Source: Cyanobium sp. N.Huapi 1H5 (lineage in GTDB: Bacteria; Cyanobacteriota; Cyanobacteriia; PCC-6307; Cyanobiaceae). Taken from it: DNA of 64,000 nucleotides. Location of the stretch: the NCBI RefSeq assembly GCF_024345535.1, contig NZ_JAGQBH010000005.1, positions 124,001 to 188,000 on the forward strand, given 5' to 3'. Positions within the stretch are counted from its first letter, which is position 1. Each line of letters opens with the position of its first letter. The position numbers and the translations under genes were made by a program. The notes under the pieces were generated by a model, which saw only the letters and a program-made list of their open reading frames with translations, searched no databases and was not told the origin of the DNA. Shown in pieces: positions 9,835 through 18,084 of this stretch.

Positions 9835-10592
9835 GACCTCGGCAGGGGGGCGTCCGCCAGTTCGGCGCCGTCCCCCGGCACCTCCAGATAACGCCGGAGC
9901 CAGCCCACCAGCAGGTAGAAGGGCAGGGTGTCGGCCAGTGCCGCCACCAGTTTGAACACGTAGCCACTGGCGATGAACACCCCCAGCTGGGGCAGCACCG
10001 GCTCGTCCGGCCGGATCGGCAGGACATGGGCGGCGTAGTGGCTGATCAGCACCACAGCCGACGTGTCCACCACCTGGCTGATCAGGGTGGAGCCGTTGTT
10101 GCGCAGCCACAGGGCCTTGCCGTTGCTGAAGCGCTTCCAGAAATGGAACAGGCGCACGTCCGTGAACTGGGCGGCCATGTAGGCGGCCATCGAGGCCCCC
10201 ACGGCCCCGAAGGCCAGCCGGCGCACCTCGAAGAACACCGGCACCCCGTCGGCGTGGGTGTCAGCCGGCAGGCCCGCCACCCCACCGAATCCGTCCAGGC
10301 CCGGCAGGATGCCACCGAGCCACAGCACCAGGACGATCCAGCCGTTGAGCATCAGACCCACCCACACCACCTGGGAGGCGCGCCGTTCGCCCCAGATCTC
10401 GCTGATCAGGTCGGTGCAGAGGAAGGTGACGGGGTACGGCAGGGCCCCCACCGCCACGATGATCGGGAACGAGCCGATGCTGCCCAGGTGGAGGAACCGG
10501 GTCAGCCCCAGGATGTTGAGCATGCCCATGGTCCCCAGGAAGATGCCGGCCAGCACCAGAAAGGTGACCTCGCGCCGGTCCTGCAGCGTCAT
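9831..10592 (-). CDS. Queuosine-precursor transporter family (YhhQ/VUT) membrane protein
   Basis: Integral membrane protein of the YhhQ/VUT (COG1738-type) family, whose E. coli member imports the queuosine precursors preQ0/preQ1. The 253-residue product has about six hydrophobic segments ([40 protein letters not shown]). It carries the family hallmarks [13 protein letters not shown] and [13 protein letters not shown]. The longer open frame extending upstream to 12164 is not coding: it crosses truB and the YebC gene antisense. Only 12 bases separate its ATG from that of divergent truB. The substrate is inferred from the family. Confidence 0.88.
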   Translation of the reverse strand: MTLQDRREVTFLVLAGIFLGTMGMLNILGLTRFLHLGSIGSFPIIVAVGALPYPVTFLCTDLISEIWGERRASQVVWVGLMLNGWIVLVLWLGGILPGLDGFGGVAGLPADTHADGVPVFFEVRRLAFGAVGASMAAYMAAQFTDVRLFHFWKRFSNGKALWLRNNGSTLISQVVDTSAVVLISHYAAHVLPIRPDEPVLPQLGVFIASGYVFKLVAALADTLPFYLLVGWLRRYLEVPGDGAELADAPLPRS

Positions 10593-10604
10593 CGGCGCCT
10601 GAGC

Positions 10605-11528
10605 ATGGGAGAAGGTCCCTCCAGGCTGCCGCCATCGCCTCCGTCGCGCCACGGCTGCGGGTTCCTGGTGCTCGACAAGCCCGCCGGCCTGACCTCCCAC
10701 GACGGCGTCGCCAGGGTGCGGCGGGCCTACGGCCTGCGACGGGTGGGCCATGGCGGCACCCTGGATCCGGCCGTCACCGGCGTGCTGCCGATCGCCCTCG
10801 GTCCGGCCACCCGGTTGCTGCCCTACCTGCCCGGCGACAAGACCTACCGCGGCACCGTCCAGCTGGGGGTGCGCACCGGCACCGACGACCTCGAGGGGGA
10901 GGTGCTGGAGCGGCAGGCCGTTCCGCCCCTCGATCCTGAGGCCCTGGAGCGGGCCCTGGCCCGGTTCCGGGGCGAGATTCTCCAGGTCCCTCCCCAGGTT
11001 TCGGCTGTGCATGTGGACGGCCAGCGGGCCTACGCCCGCGTCCGGGCGGGGGAGCAGCTGGCACTGGCGGCGCGGCCGGTGCGGATCCATGGTCTCGACC
11101 TGCTGGGCTGGGACGCCGAGCGCGGCCGCCTGGAGCTGGAGGTGCACTGTTCCGCCGGCACCTACGTGCGCGCCCTGGCGAGGGATCTGGGGGAAGCCCT
11201 CGGCTGCGGCGGTGCCCTGGCCAGCCTGCGCCGCACCGCCGCCCTCGGCTTCGGCCTGCACCAGGCCATTTCCTTGGAGCGCCTGGCGAGCGGCCCCCTT
11301 CCGCCGCTGCTGGATCCCCTCGACGTGCTGGTGGATCTGCCGCGCCAGCGCCTCGATCCGACCCAGCTGTCCCCGTGGCGCTGCGGCCGGTCCCTGCCCC
11401 GTACGGTGGAGCAGTTGCCCGAGGGGGCGGTCGCCGTGCTCACCCCGGATGGCAATCTGGCGGGCATCGCCCGTGCCGACGGCAAGGGCCTGCTCCTGCC
11501 CCGGCTGGTGTTCGACGCCGCCGGTTGA
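10605..11528 (+). CDS. truB: tRNA pseudouridine(55) synthase
   Basis: TruB makes pseudouridine 55 in the T-loop of tRNAs. The 307-residue product has motif I (GFLVLDKPAGLTSHDGV), the catalytic Asp motif in HGGTLDPAVTGVLPIALG, the KTYRGTVQLGVRTGTDD segment and the C-terminal CSAGTYVRALARDLGE substrate-binding motif. The ATG at 10605 leaves 17 Pro/Ser/Arg-rich residues before motif I, slightly longer than usual, and no later normal start precedes the motif. The YebC-family gene follows after 18 bases. Confidence 0.95.
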   Translation: MGEGPSRLPPSPPSRHGCGFLVLDKPAGLTSHDGVARVRRAYGLRRVGHGGTLDPAVTGVLPIALGPATRLLPYLPGDKTYRGTVQLGVRTGTDDLEGEVLERQAVPPLDPEALERALARFRGEILQVPPQVSAVHVDGQRAYARVRAGEQLALAARPVRIHGLDLLGWDAERGRLELEVHCSAGTYVRALARDLGEALGCGGALASLRRTAALGFGLHQAISLERLASGPLPPLLDPLDVLVDLPRQRLDPTQLSPWRCGRSLPRTVEQLPEGAVAVLTPDGNLAGIARADGKGLLLPRLVFDAAG

Positions 11529-11546
11529 ACCCCCTGCGACATCGCG

Positions 11547-12323
11547 ATGGCCGGCCACAGCAAATGGGCCCAGATCAAGCGCACCAAGGCGGTGGTGGAC
11601 GCCCGGCGCGGGGCCCTGTTCACCCGGCTGGGGCGGGAGATCACCGTGGCGGCCCGTGGCGGAGCCGATCCGGCCGGCAACTTCCAGCTCCGCACCGCCA
11701 TCGAGAAGGCCAAGGTGGCGGGGCTCCCCAACGCCAACATCGACCGGGCGGTGGCCAAGGGCAGCGGCCAGGGGGGTGGCGGGGCCGACCTGTTCGAGGC
11801 GGTGCGCTACGAGGGCTATGGCCCGGGGGGCGTGGCCGTGCTGATCGAGGCCCTCACCGACAACCGCAACCGCACCGCCGCCGACCTGCGGCTGGCCTTC
11901 GGCAAGCACGGCGGCAACCTGGGTGAGACCGGCTGCGTCAGCTACCTGTTCGAGCAGCGCTCCGTGGTGCGGCTGGCCCTGCCCGGCGCCGACGAGGAGC
12001 GCCTGCTGGAGGACCTGCTGGCCCTGGAGGGGCGGGGTGGCCCGGCGGCGGCGGGCTACGAGATCGACGCGGAGGGCGTCGATGTGTTCGGCGCCTATGC
12101 CGACCTCGAAGCCCTCCAGGACGGGCTCCGGGACCTGCGGCTGCCCCTGGCCGGCTGGGAGCATCGCTGGATCGCCTCCCTGCCCTGCCGCCTCGAGGAC
12201 GCTGCGGTGCTGGCCGCATGCCTGCGCATGCTGGATGTGCTCGAGGAGCTCGATGACGTGCGCAGCGTCACCAGCAATCTCGAGGCGGATGAGGCCCTGA
12301 TGGAGGCGGCCCTGCCCGGCTGA
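11547..12323 (+). CDS. YebC/PmpR family DNA-binding or translation-associated protein
   Basis: Member of the YebC/PmpR family (DUF28), described variously as transcriptional regulators and, more recently, as factors helping ribosomes through difficult peptide motifs. The 258-residue product starts with the family signature [19 protein letters not shown]. It continues with [40 protein letters not shown] and [20 protein letters not shown]. Its length is normal (about 245-255). It sits directly downstream of truB, consistent with a translation-linked role. The exact function in cyanobacteria is not established. Confidence 0.93.
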   Translation: MAGHSKWAQIKRTKAVVDARRGALFTRLGREITVAARGGADPAGNFQLRTAIEKAKVAGLPNANIDRAVAKGSGQGGGGADLFEAVRYEGYGPGGVAVLIEALTDNRNRTAADLRLAFGKHGGNLGETGCVSYLFEQRSVVRLALPGADEERLLEDLLALEGRGGPAAAGYEIDAEGVDVFGAYADLEALQDGLRDLRLPLAGWEHRWIASLPCRLEDAAVLAACLRMLDVLEELDDVRSVTSNLEADEALMEAALPG

Positions 12324-12368
12324 GGCCGCCGCTCGGCCCTCCGCCGCGCCCTTCGCCCCGCCTGCCGT

Positions 12369-13154
12369 TCAGCCCATGGCCGCGGCGTCGGCGATCACCG
12401 TGAGGGCGGGATGGTGCTGCAGCCAGCTGGCGGGCAGCTCGGGCGTGGGGGGCTCCCGCAGGGCGCGGCGCAGGATCGCCGCCTTCGCGCCGCCGGTCAC
12501 CACCAGGAGCACCCGCCGGGCCGCGAGGATCTCGGCCATCCCCAGGGTGATGGCCCGCCGGGGGACGGCCCCGGGATCGCCCCCGAAGGCGCCGGCGTTC
12601 TGGCGGCGGGTGGGGTCGCTGAGGGCCACGCAGCGGCAGGACACGGCCGCCCCCGCGGGGGGTTCGTTGAAGCCCACGTGGCCGTTGAGGCCCAGGCCCA
12701 GCAGCTGCAGGCCGATGCCACCGGCGGCCTCCACGGCGGCGCCATAGCGCTGCGCTTCGGCCTCAGGATCGCTGGCCCGCCCATCGGGGAGCCGCACCCG
12801 CCCAGGGTCCAGGCCGAGGGGCTCCACCAGCTGGCGGGCCATGGTGGCGGCGAAGGAGGCGGGATCCTCGGGCGCCAGCCCCACGTACTCGTCGAGGTTG
12901 AAGCTGCACCAGCCCTGGCGCACCTGCGCCGCCAGGGCGGGTTCCAGGCGACCCAGCCGCCGGGCCAGGGCGGCATAGACGGGTTCCATCGTGCGTCCGG
13001 TGGCCAGGCCCAGGGGGCGGTCCGGCCGCAGCCGATCGGCCAGCAGCAGGGCCGCCACCCGCTCCGCCACCGCCGCCGCATCGGCCAGCACAACCGGGGT
13101 GATGGTGGCGGTGACCGGGGTGGCGACCGGGGCGCTGGTGGCGTTGGGCCTCAA
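12369..13154 (-). CDS. nagB: Glucosamine-6-phosphate deaminase (NagB family)
   Basis: Converts glucosamine-6-phosphate to fructose-6-phosphate and ammonia; the same fold serves 6-phosphogluconolactonase, but the motifs here favour NagB. Visible are LGLATGRTMEPVYAAL (phosphate loop), FNLDEYVGLAPEDPASF (catalytic Asp/Glu) and LGLGLNGHVGFNEPPAG (active-site His/Glu). The start is uncertain: the TTG at 13154 overlaps the upstream SpoIID gene's TGA by three bases (TTGA), a coupling arrangement seen elsewhere in this window. A GTG at 13091 would cut into the first conserved strand. An upstream frame to 13250 lies inside the SpoIID gene. Confidence 0.88.
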   Translation of the reverse strand: MRPNATSAPVATPVTATITPVVLADAAAVAERVAALLLADRLRPDRPLGLATGRTMEPVYAALARRLGRLEPALAAQVRQGWCSFNLDEYVGLAPEDPASFAATMARQLVEPLGLDPGRVRLPDGRASDPEAEAQRYGAAVEAAGGIGLQLLGLGLNGHVGFNEPPAGAAVSCRCVALSDPTRRQNAGAFGGDPGAVPRRAITLGMAEILAARRVLLVVTGGAKAAILRRALREPPTPELPASWLQHHPALTVIADAAAMG

Positions 13155-14479
13155 AGGGATGTGTAGGGCTGGATCCGGGCCCCCTGGTAGTAGTGCTGGA
13201 GGATCTGCCGGTAGTCCTCGCCGCGCAGGGCCAGGGCGTAGGCGCCCCACTGGCTCATGCCCACCCCGTGGCCGTAGCCCCGGCCGCTCACCAGCAGGGT
13301 GGGCGCCGCCGGTGGCCGGAGGGTCCGCCAGGGAGCCTGCACCAGGCCGGAGGCCAGGGAGCGGATCCCCTCGGGGGTGAAGACCCCCTGCAGGGACGGC
13401 AGCGGGGGCGGGAAGGGGGCGGCCTGGGGCGTCGCCTCAAAGTCGAACCGGGCCAGGGTGCTGCGCAGGCCCAGCCGCTGGCGCAGCTCGGCGCCGGAGA
13501 GCAGCAGCGTGCCCCTGGGGCCCGTCACCCGGGCCTGGCGGATGCGCCCGGAGCTGGTGGTGGAGAGCACCTCGATGCGGAAGGCCCCGTCGATCTCCCG
13601 GAAGGCCCGGGCCAGCTTGTCGGGCTCGACCCTCAGCTGCCAGACATGCACCGGGCTGGCCTGGTCGTAATCGGGCACGCTCACGAGGTAGGGCAGTTGC
13701 TGGCGCCAGATCTCGCCGCTGTTTTCGGTGAGGCCGCCGCTGCTGCTGTGGAAGACCGCGTTGATCAGGGCGGAGCCGTGCATCAGCACCTGGGAGCGGG
13801 TGCTGCGCACCGCTTCGCGGGTGGAGTCGGTTTCGGCCTCCACCCCCTTGTAGACCTGGCTGGCCACGGTGGCCTTGAGGTCGAAGGGCTCCGCCGGACG
13901 GCGCTGGCGCAGGGCATAGGTGCGGGCCGCCACCGCCTGGGCCCGCAGGGCCGCCAGCGGCCAGCTGGCCGGCATCTCGCTGCCCACCACGCTGGGCAGA
14001 TAGCTCTCCACATCGATCAGGTTGATCGCCTGCAGCCGATCGCCCTCAGCCCGCACCAGCAGGCGGCCGCGGTAGCGGCGCTGCTGCAGGGTCAGCACGG
14101 CCTCGCCACTGCTCCCCCGTCCCGGGGCGGGATCGATCCAGGCCTGGCCCGAGGGCAGCGCCATCCGACGGGGCGGCCCGGTCGGGCCCTCCAACCGGGC
14201 CTCCAGGGCGGGCCCGCTGCGCACCAGCTGCAGCCGTGCCCCCGGGGCCAGCTCCGCCAGGGTGCGTCCTGTGGCGTCGGCGAGGCGCAGCATGGTGCTG
14301 CCCGCCTCCAGCTCCAGGGTGGGGGACTCCCGCAGCAGCACCCGCACCACGGGAGCCGGCGCCCTCGCCTCCGTGGGGACCGCCGCAGCGACGGAGGCGG
14401 GAAGCAGGGCCAGCGAGAGGCCGGCGCGCCATCCGAAACGGAGGAGGGTCACGAGTGTGCGCGAGCGACAACGGCTCAT
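13151..14479 (-). CDS. SpoIID/LytB-domain exported protein
   Basis: Envelope protein of the SpoIID family, whose founding Bacillus members are peptidoglycan lytic transglycosylases or amidase enhancers; cyanobacteria do not sporulate, so a cell-wall remodelling role is inferred. The 442-residue product has a signal peptide (FGWRAGLSLALLPASVAAA). The SpoIID core includes VESYLPSVVGSEMPASWPL (the Glu corresponds to the catalytic Glu of SpoIID), ALRAQAVAARTYAL, AVFHSSSGGLTENSGEIW and the C-terminal GRGYGHGVGMSQWGAYALA. The ATG at 14479 is immediately upstream of the signal peptide. nagB overlaps its stop, so amino-sugar metabolism and wall turnover may be co-expressed. Confidence 0.9.
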   Translation of the reverse strand: MSRCRSRTLVTLLRFGWRAGLSLALLPASVAAAVPTEARAPAPVVRVLLRESPTLELEAGSTMLRLADATGRTLAELAPGARLQLVRSGPALEARLEGPTGPPRRMALPSGQAWIDPAPGRGSSGEAVLTLQQRRYRGRLLVRAEGDRLQAINLIDVESYLPSVVGSEMPASWPLAALRAQAVAARTYALRQRRPAEPFDLKATVASQVYKGVEAETDSTREAVRSTRSQVLMHGSALINAVFHSSSGGLTENSGEIWRQQLPYLVSVPDYDQASPVHVWQLRVEPDKLARAFREIDGAFRIEVLSTTSSGRIRQARVTGPRGTLLLSGAELRQRLGLRSTLARFDFEATPQAAPFPPPLPSLQGVFTPEGIRSLASGLVQAPWRTLRPPAAPTLLVSGRGYGHGVGMSQWGAYALALRGEDYRQILQHYYQGARIQPYTSL

Positions 14480-14566
14480 TCTGGACGGGTCATTCTGCAG
14501 GCGCCATGGCGCCAGCCAGCGGACCGGCCGGCGCCGTGGCAGCATGCGCTCTGAGGCAGCCAGGGT

Positions 14567-15514
14567 GTGCAGGTCACCTTCCTGGGAACCAGCTCCGGCG
14601 TTCCCACCCGCGCCCGCAACGTCTCCGCCGTGGCCCTGCGGCTGCCCCAGCGGGCCGAGCTGTGGCTGTTCGACTGCGGCGAGGGAACCCAGCACCAGTT
14701 CCTGCGCAGCGACCTGCGGGTGTCCCAGCTGCGCCGGATCTTCGTCACCCACATGCACGGCGACCACGTCTTCGGTCTGCCGGGGCTGCTGGCCAGCCTG
14801 GGGCTGGCGGGCAGCTGCGCCGGCATCGACCTCTACGGACCGGATCCCCTGCGCGACTACCTGGAGGGCGTGATGCGCACCTCCTCGACCCGCATCGGCT
14901 ATCCCCTGCGCACCCACCGGGTGAGGGAGGCCGCCGCCCGCGGCACCCTGGTGCTCGATGACGACGACATCACGGTGCGCTGCACCCTGCTTACCCACCG
15001 GGTGCCGGCCTACGCCTACCGGGTGGATCAGAAGCCCAGAGCCGGCCGTTTCGACGTGGAGCGGGCCAGGGCCCTGGGCATTCCCCCCGGGCCGGTCTAC
15101 GCCGAGCTCAAGGCCGGTCGCAGCGTCACCCTCGACGACGGCCGGGTGATCCGTGGCGAAGCCTTGTGCGGGCCGCCCCGGCCCGGCTGCAGCGTCGTCT
15201 ACTGCACCGACACCGTGTTCAGCGAGGCGGCGGTGGCCCTGGCCCGCGGCGCCGACCTGCTGATCCATGAATCCACCTTCTCCCATGGCGAGGCGGAGCT
15301 GGCCATCGCCCGCCAGCACTCCACCAGCACCATGGCCGCCCAGACCGCCCTGGAGGCGGGGGTGAAGCAGCTGGTGCTCACCCACCTGAGCCCCCGCTAC
15401 GTGGCGGGAAATCCCATGACCCCCGACGACCTTGTGGCCGAGGCCCGGGCCATCTTCCCCGAGACGGTGGTGGCGAAGGACTTCCTCAGCCTCTCGGTGG
15501 GGACGGGGGGCTGA
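14567..15514 (+). CDS. rnz: Ribonuclease Z
   Basis: Metallo-beta-lactamase-fold tRNA 3'-processing endonuclease; it matters here because the tRNA in this window does not encode CCA. The 315-residue product begins at a GTG ([20 protein letters not shown]). It has the zinc motif [17 protein letters not shown], the exosite-like region near [27 protein letters not shown] and [13 protein letters not shown], and the final LTHLSPRY. It is divergent from the SpoIID gene. Confidence 0.95.
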   Translation: MQVTFLGTSSGVPTRARNVSAVALRLPQRAELWLFDCGEGTQHQFLRSDLRVSQLRRIFVTHMHGDHVFGLPGLLASLGLAGSCAGIDLYGPDPLRDYLEGVMRTSSTRIGYPLRTHRVREAAARGTLVLDDDDITVRCTLLTHRVPAYAYRVDQKPRAGRFDVERARALGIPPGPVYAELKAGRSVTLDDGRVIRGEALCGPPRPGCSVVYCTDTVFSEAAVALARGADLLIHESTFSHGEAELAIARQHSTSTMAAQTALEAGVKQLVLTHLSPRYVAGNPMTPDDLVAEARAIFPETVVAKDFLSLSVGTGG

Positions 15515-15610
15515 GCCTGCAACAGTTCGCGTGATTCGGTTCCGGGGGACCCGTCGCCCGTGATACAAGGTCTCAGTTGCGGTCCGACCGCCATTCCGCC
15601 GGCTTCTCCC

Positions 15611-16138
15611 ATGGCCCTCCTCCTTCGCACCGCTCCCCTTCGCGCCGCCCTCCGTGCCGTGGTCGGGACCCTGCTGATCCTTCCCCTGGCCCTGCTGGTC
15701 TGTTTCGCCGGCCCCGCGGCCGCGGCCCAGTGGAGCACCGAGGATCTCACCGTGCCGGTCTCCCCCGACGGCACCCTGGTGACCTTCAGCGAGAAGGAGA
15801 TCAAGACCGGCCGCAAGCTCTTCAACGAAAGCTGCGGCACCTGCCACGCCGGCGGCATCACCAAGACCAACCAGAACGTGGGCCTCGACCCCGAGACCCT
15901 CGCCCTGGCCACTCCGGCCCGGGACTCGGTGGATGCCCTGGTGGACTACATGAAGGACCCCACCTCCTACGACGGGGAATACAGCATTGCGGACGTGCAC
16001 CCGAGCCTGCGCAGCAGCGACGTGTTCGTGAAGATGCGCGACCTGGACGACGAGGACCTGCGCCTGATCGCGGGCTACATCCTGGTGGCTCCCAAGGTCC
16101 AGGGCGTCCAGTGGGGCGGCGGCAAGATCTACTTCTGA
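15611..16138 (+). CDS. psbV: Photosystem II extrinsic cytochrome c-550
   Basis: Lumenal monoheme cytochrome that stabilises the oxygen-evolving complex of photosystem II. The ATG at 15611 gives 175 residues with a thylakoid signal peptide (LLILPLALLVCFAGPAAAAQ). The mature protein has one heme site (ESCGTCH), NVGLDPETLALATPARDSVDALVDYMKDP and the family terminus GGGKIYF. An upstream in-frame ATG at 15560 adds 17 residues before the signal peptide and is unlikely. An AT-rich TGATACAAG at 15561 could be a promoter -10, but no -35 is evident. A strong intrinsic terminator follows at 16157. Confidence 0.96.
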   Translation: MALLLRTAPLRAALRAVVGTLLILPLALLVCFAGPAAAAQWSTEDLTVPVSPDGTLVTFSEKEIKTGRKLFNESCGTCHAGGITKTNQNVGLDPETLALATPARDSVDALVDYMKDPTSYDGEYSIADVHPSLRSSDVFVKMRDLDDEDLRLIAGYILVAPKVQGVQWGGGKIYF

Positions 16139-16156
16139 TCCCCCGGCCCACCCCCG

Positions 16157-16186
16157 CCGGCCGGCCCTGTGCCGGCCGGTTTTTTT
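16157..16186 (+). terminator. Intrinsic terminator after psbV
   Basis: A perfect 9-bp GC stem (CCGGCCGGC at 16157-16165, GCCGGCCGG at 16171-16179) with a 5-base loop is followed by seven T residues (16180-16186). It starts 19 bases after the psbV stop and is a textbook Rho-independent terminator for plus-strand transcription. Confidence 0.95.
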
Positions 16187-16207
16187 GTGCCTGGACGCCG
16201 GAGCGGT

Positions 16208-16597
16208 TCAGGGCGCCGGGGCGGGGAGCGGTGGTGGCGGGGCCAGGTTGGCGGCCTCCAGCGACCCCGGCAGCTTGCTGTACCACCACTCCTGCAGGGC
16301 GGGGGCCAGGCGCTGGGGGAACAGGGTGATCACGGTGCGCGTGGGGCGGGCGCCCGGCTGCAGCAGTTCCACGGCGTAGGAGGGGCAGCGGCGGGCGGCC
16401 AGGTCGGGCACGAAGCGGCGGCCGACGCGGCGCCAGCTGGGCTCCTTGCTGCGCCAGGCCAGCCGGCAGCAGGGCCAAGGGAGCTCCTCCCGATCGAACA
16501 GGCGGCAGCAGGGCCCCAGGACCCTGTAGCTGTACTGGCCGCCGGGGCTGGGATGCTCGCTGCCGGAGGCCAGCACGGTGTCCACCTGAAGTGCCAT
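16208..16597 (-). CDS. Conserved-looking hypothetical protein
   Basis: No function recognised. The 129-residue product (from the ATG at 16597) is soluble, with three early cysteines (PCCRLF, WPCCRLAW), aromatic and basic residues (LAWRSKEPSWRRVGRRFVPD), then EWWYSKLPGSLEAAN and a Pro-rich tail. The cysteine pairs could bind metal or form disulphides, but that is speculation. It lies downstream of petF on the same strand, but an intrinsic terminator ends one base before its ATG. A start farther upstream at 16642 would translate through the terminator hairpin. Confidence 0.65.
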   Translation of the reverse strand: MALQVDTVLASGSEHPSPGGQYSYRVLGPCCRLFDREELPWPCCRLAWRSKEPSWRRVGRRFVPDLAARRCPSYAVELLQPGARPTRTVITLFPQRLAPALQEWWYSKLPGSLEAANLAPPPPLPAPAP

Positions 16598-16598
16598 G

Positions 16599-16621
16599 AA
16601 AAAGCCACCCCTGAGGGTGGC
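16599..16621 (-). terminator. Intrinsic terminator after petF, abutting next ATG
   Basis: Read on the minus strand, a perfect 7-bp stem (GCCACCC / GGGTGGC, 16621-16604) with a 4-base loop is followed by five T residues (16603-16599). It should end petF transcripts about 55 bases after the stop. Unusually, the T-run is followed by one C and then the ATG of the next gene at 16597, so the hairpin occupies the place of its ribosome-binding site. Confidence 0.88.
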
Positions 16622-16676
16622 GGAGAAGAACGCGGGGTTCAAGGGGGCGATCCGACCGGACCGCCCATCGAGGAGC

Positions 16677-16976
16677 TCAGTAGAGCTCTTCTTCGGTGTG
16701 GGTCTTGATGGTGCAGTCGGAGGTGGGGTAGGCGACGCAGGTGAGGACGAAGCCGGCCTCGATCTGGTCGTCGTCGAGGAAGCTCTGATCCGACTGGTCG
16801 ACGGTGCCGGAAGTGAGCTTGCCGGCGCAGGTGGAGCAGGCGCCGGCGCGGCAGGAGTAGGGCAGGTCGATGCCCTGCTCTTCGGCGGCGTCGAGGATGT
16901 ACTGGTCGTCGGGAACCTCGATGGTCTTGTTCAGCCCCTCGCTCTCATTGACGAGGGTGACCTTGTAGGAAGCCAT
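16677..16976 (-). CDS. petF: Plant-type [2Fe-2S] ferredoxin
   Basis: Photosynthetic ferredoxin carrying electrons from photosystem I to FNR, ferredoxin-thioredoxin reductase and other acceptors. The 99-residue product has the cluster ligands in [15 protein letters not shown] plus the fourth Cys in [13 protein letters not shown], and the acidic C-terminus THTEEELY typical of the main photosynthetic form. The gene has its own 142-base upstream region containing two hairpins and is followed by an intrinsic terminator, so it is probably monocistronic and highly expressed. ftrV, another part of the ferredoxin-thioredoxin chain, lies about 10 kb away. Confidence 0.97.
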   Translation of the reverse strand: MASYKVTLVNESEGLNKTIEVPDDQYILDAAEEQGIDLPYSCRAGACSTCAGKLTSGTVDQSDQSFLDDDQIEAGFVLTCVAYPTSDCTIKTHTEEELY

Positions 16977-17016
16977 GGAAGAGATTGGAGCTCACAGACA
17001 CCCGGCAGCCAGGGCC

Positions 17017-17088
17017 TGTAGGACCCGCCCTTCCTACATCCGACAGGGGGCTTTCCCGGCGATCTTGGGCTCGCAGGCCGGGAAGCCC
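17017..17088 (-). promoter_or_regulatory. Two inverted repeats in the petF leader region
   Basis: The 142-base prmA-petF gap holds two stem-forming repeats. One has arms 17048-17060 and 17077-17088 (12 bp, one bulged base, 16-base loop). The other has arms TGTAGGA 17017-17023 and TCCTACA 17032-17038 (perfect 7 bp, 8-base loop). Neither is followed by a T-run on the minus strand. They could be a weak terminator for the serA-prmA unit, or structures in the petF 5' untranslated region. Confidence 0.5.
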
Positions 17089-17118
17089 AATCAAAGCCAG
17101 GACACAGATCAGCGTGCC

Positions 17119-18084
17119 TTATGCAACATCCGATGCCGAACGGATCCGCAGCAGGCCCCAGCGGTCCTGCTCGACCCGCCCCTCCACCCGCCAGCCCGCC
17201 GCCGCCAGATCCCTCTCCAGGCCTGGGGCCTGATCCACCAGCAGGCCGCTGAGCAGGCCCACGCCGCCGGGGCTCAGCAGGTGCCCGAACCAGGGAATCA
17301 GGGCCTCGATCACCGGCGCCAGGATGTTGCACAGCAGCAGATCCGCCGGATGCCCCCCCAGCAGCGCCACCAGGGCCTCCGCCGAGCCCGTGGTGACCGC
17401 CAGCGCTGAGGGGCTGTCCGGCGCCGTGGGGGAGGGCCCCAGGCCATTCAGGGCGGCGTTCTCCCGGGTGGCCCGCTCCGCCAGGGGGTCGGTGTCGGCG
17501 GCGGCCACGCTCGCCGCCCCCAGCCGCAGGGCGGCCAGGCCCAGGATGCCGCTGCCGCAGCCCAGATCGGCCACCCGCAGCCCCTCCAGGCCCGCACCGT
17601 GCCCCGAGAGGGCCCGCTCCTCGGCCAGGGCCTCCAGGGCCTCCAGGCAGAGGCGGGTGGTGGGGTGGCTGCCGGTGCCGAAGGCGCTGCCCGGATCGAT
17701 GCGGATCACCAGCCGCCCGGCCTGTTCGGGCGGCACCTCCAGCCAGGCCGGCAGCACCAGCAGCCGCTCCCCTACCGGATCGGGCCGCCAGTGGCTCTTC
17801 CAGCTCAGGCTCCAGTCCTCATCGGCCTGGCGCTGCCATTGGATCGGTGGCAGCGCCAGGTCAAAGGGTTCCCCCAGCGGGGCCAGGGCCTGCTCCAGCT
17901 CCTGGCGCTGGTCGGCGGGCCAGTCGCTCTCCGGCAGCCAGGCCAGCAGCTGACGCTGCTCCGGCGCCTCGGGGGGGTGCTGGAGCGCCACCCGCGCCAC
18001 CCCCAGGAGCGGCAGCTTCCAGAGCAGGGATTCCTCCAGTTCGGCCGGGGCGGCCATCTCCAGCCGCCACCAGACCAGGCCCAT
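17119..18084 (-). CDS. prmA: Ribosomal protein L11 methyltransferase
   Basis: PrmA trimethylates ribosomal protein uL11 using S-adenosylmethionine. The 321-residue product has the N-terminal substrate-recognition domain (starting WWRLEMAAPAELEESLLWKL), the PGSAFGTGSHPTTRLCLEAL loop, the SAM motif VADLGCGSGILGLAAL and the post-motif LLCNILAPVIEAL. Its ATG shares one base with the serA stop (TGATG), so it is coupled to serA, an arrangement I recall from other picocyanobacteria. Confidence 0.94.
   Translation of the reverse strand: MGLVWWRLEMAAPAELEESLLWKLPLLGVARVALQHPPEAPEQRQLLAWLPESDWPADQRQELEQALAPLGEPFDLALPPIQWQRQADEDWSLSWKSHWRPDPVGERLLVLPAWLEVPPEQAGRLVIRIDPGSAFGTGSHPTTRLCLEALEALAEERALSGHGAGLEGLRVADLGCGSGILGLAALRLGAASVAAADTDPLAERATRENAALNGLGPSPTAPDSPSALAVTTGSAEALVALLGGHPADLLLCNILAPVIEALIPWFGHLLSPGGVGLLSGLLVDQAPGLERDLAAAGWRVEGRVEQDRWGLLRIRSASDVA

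Noticed and set aside
10593-12164. Minus-strand frame extending the YhhQ-type transporter
   Set aside because: It crosses truB and the YebC gene antisense; composition is low-complexity and the membrane protein is complete from 10592.
14480-16000. Very long minus-strand frame continuing upstream of the SpoIID gene
   Set aside because: The extension runs antisense through rnz and psbV and has Gly/His/Gln/Ala-rich shadow composition typical of very GC-rich DNA; a signal peptide marks the true start at 14479.
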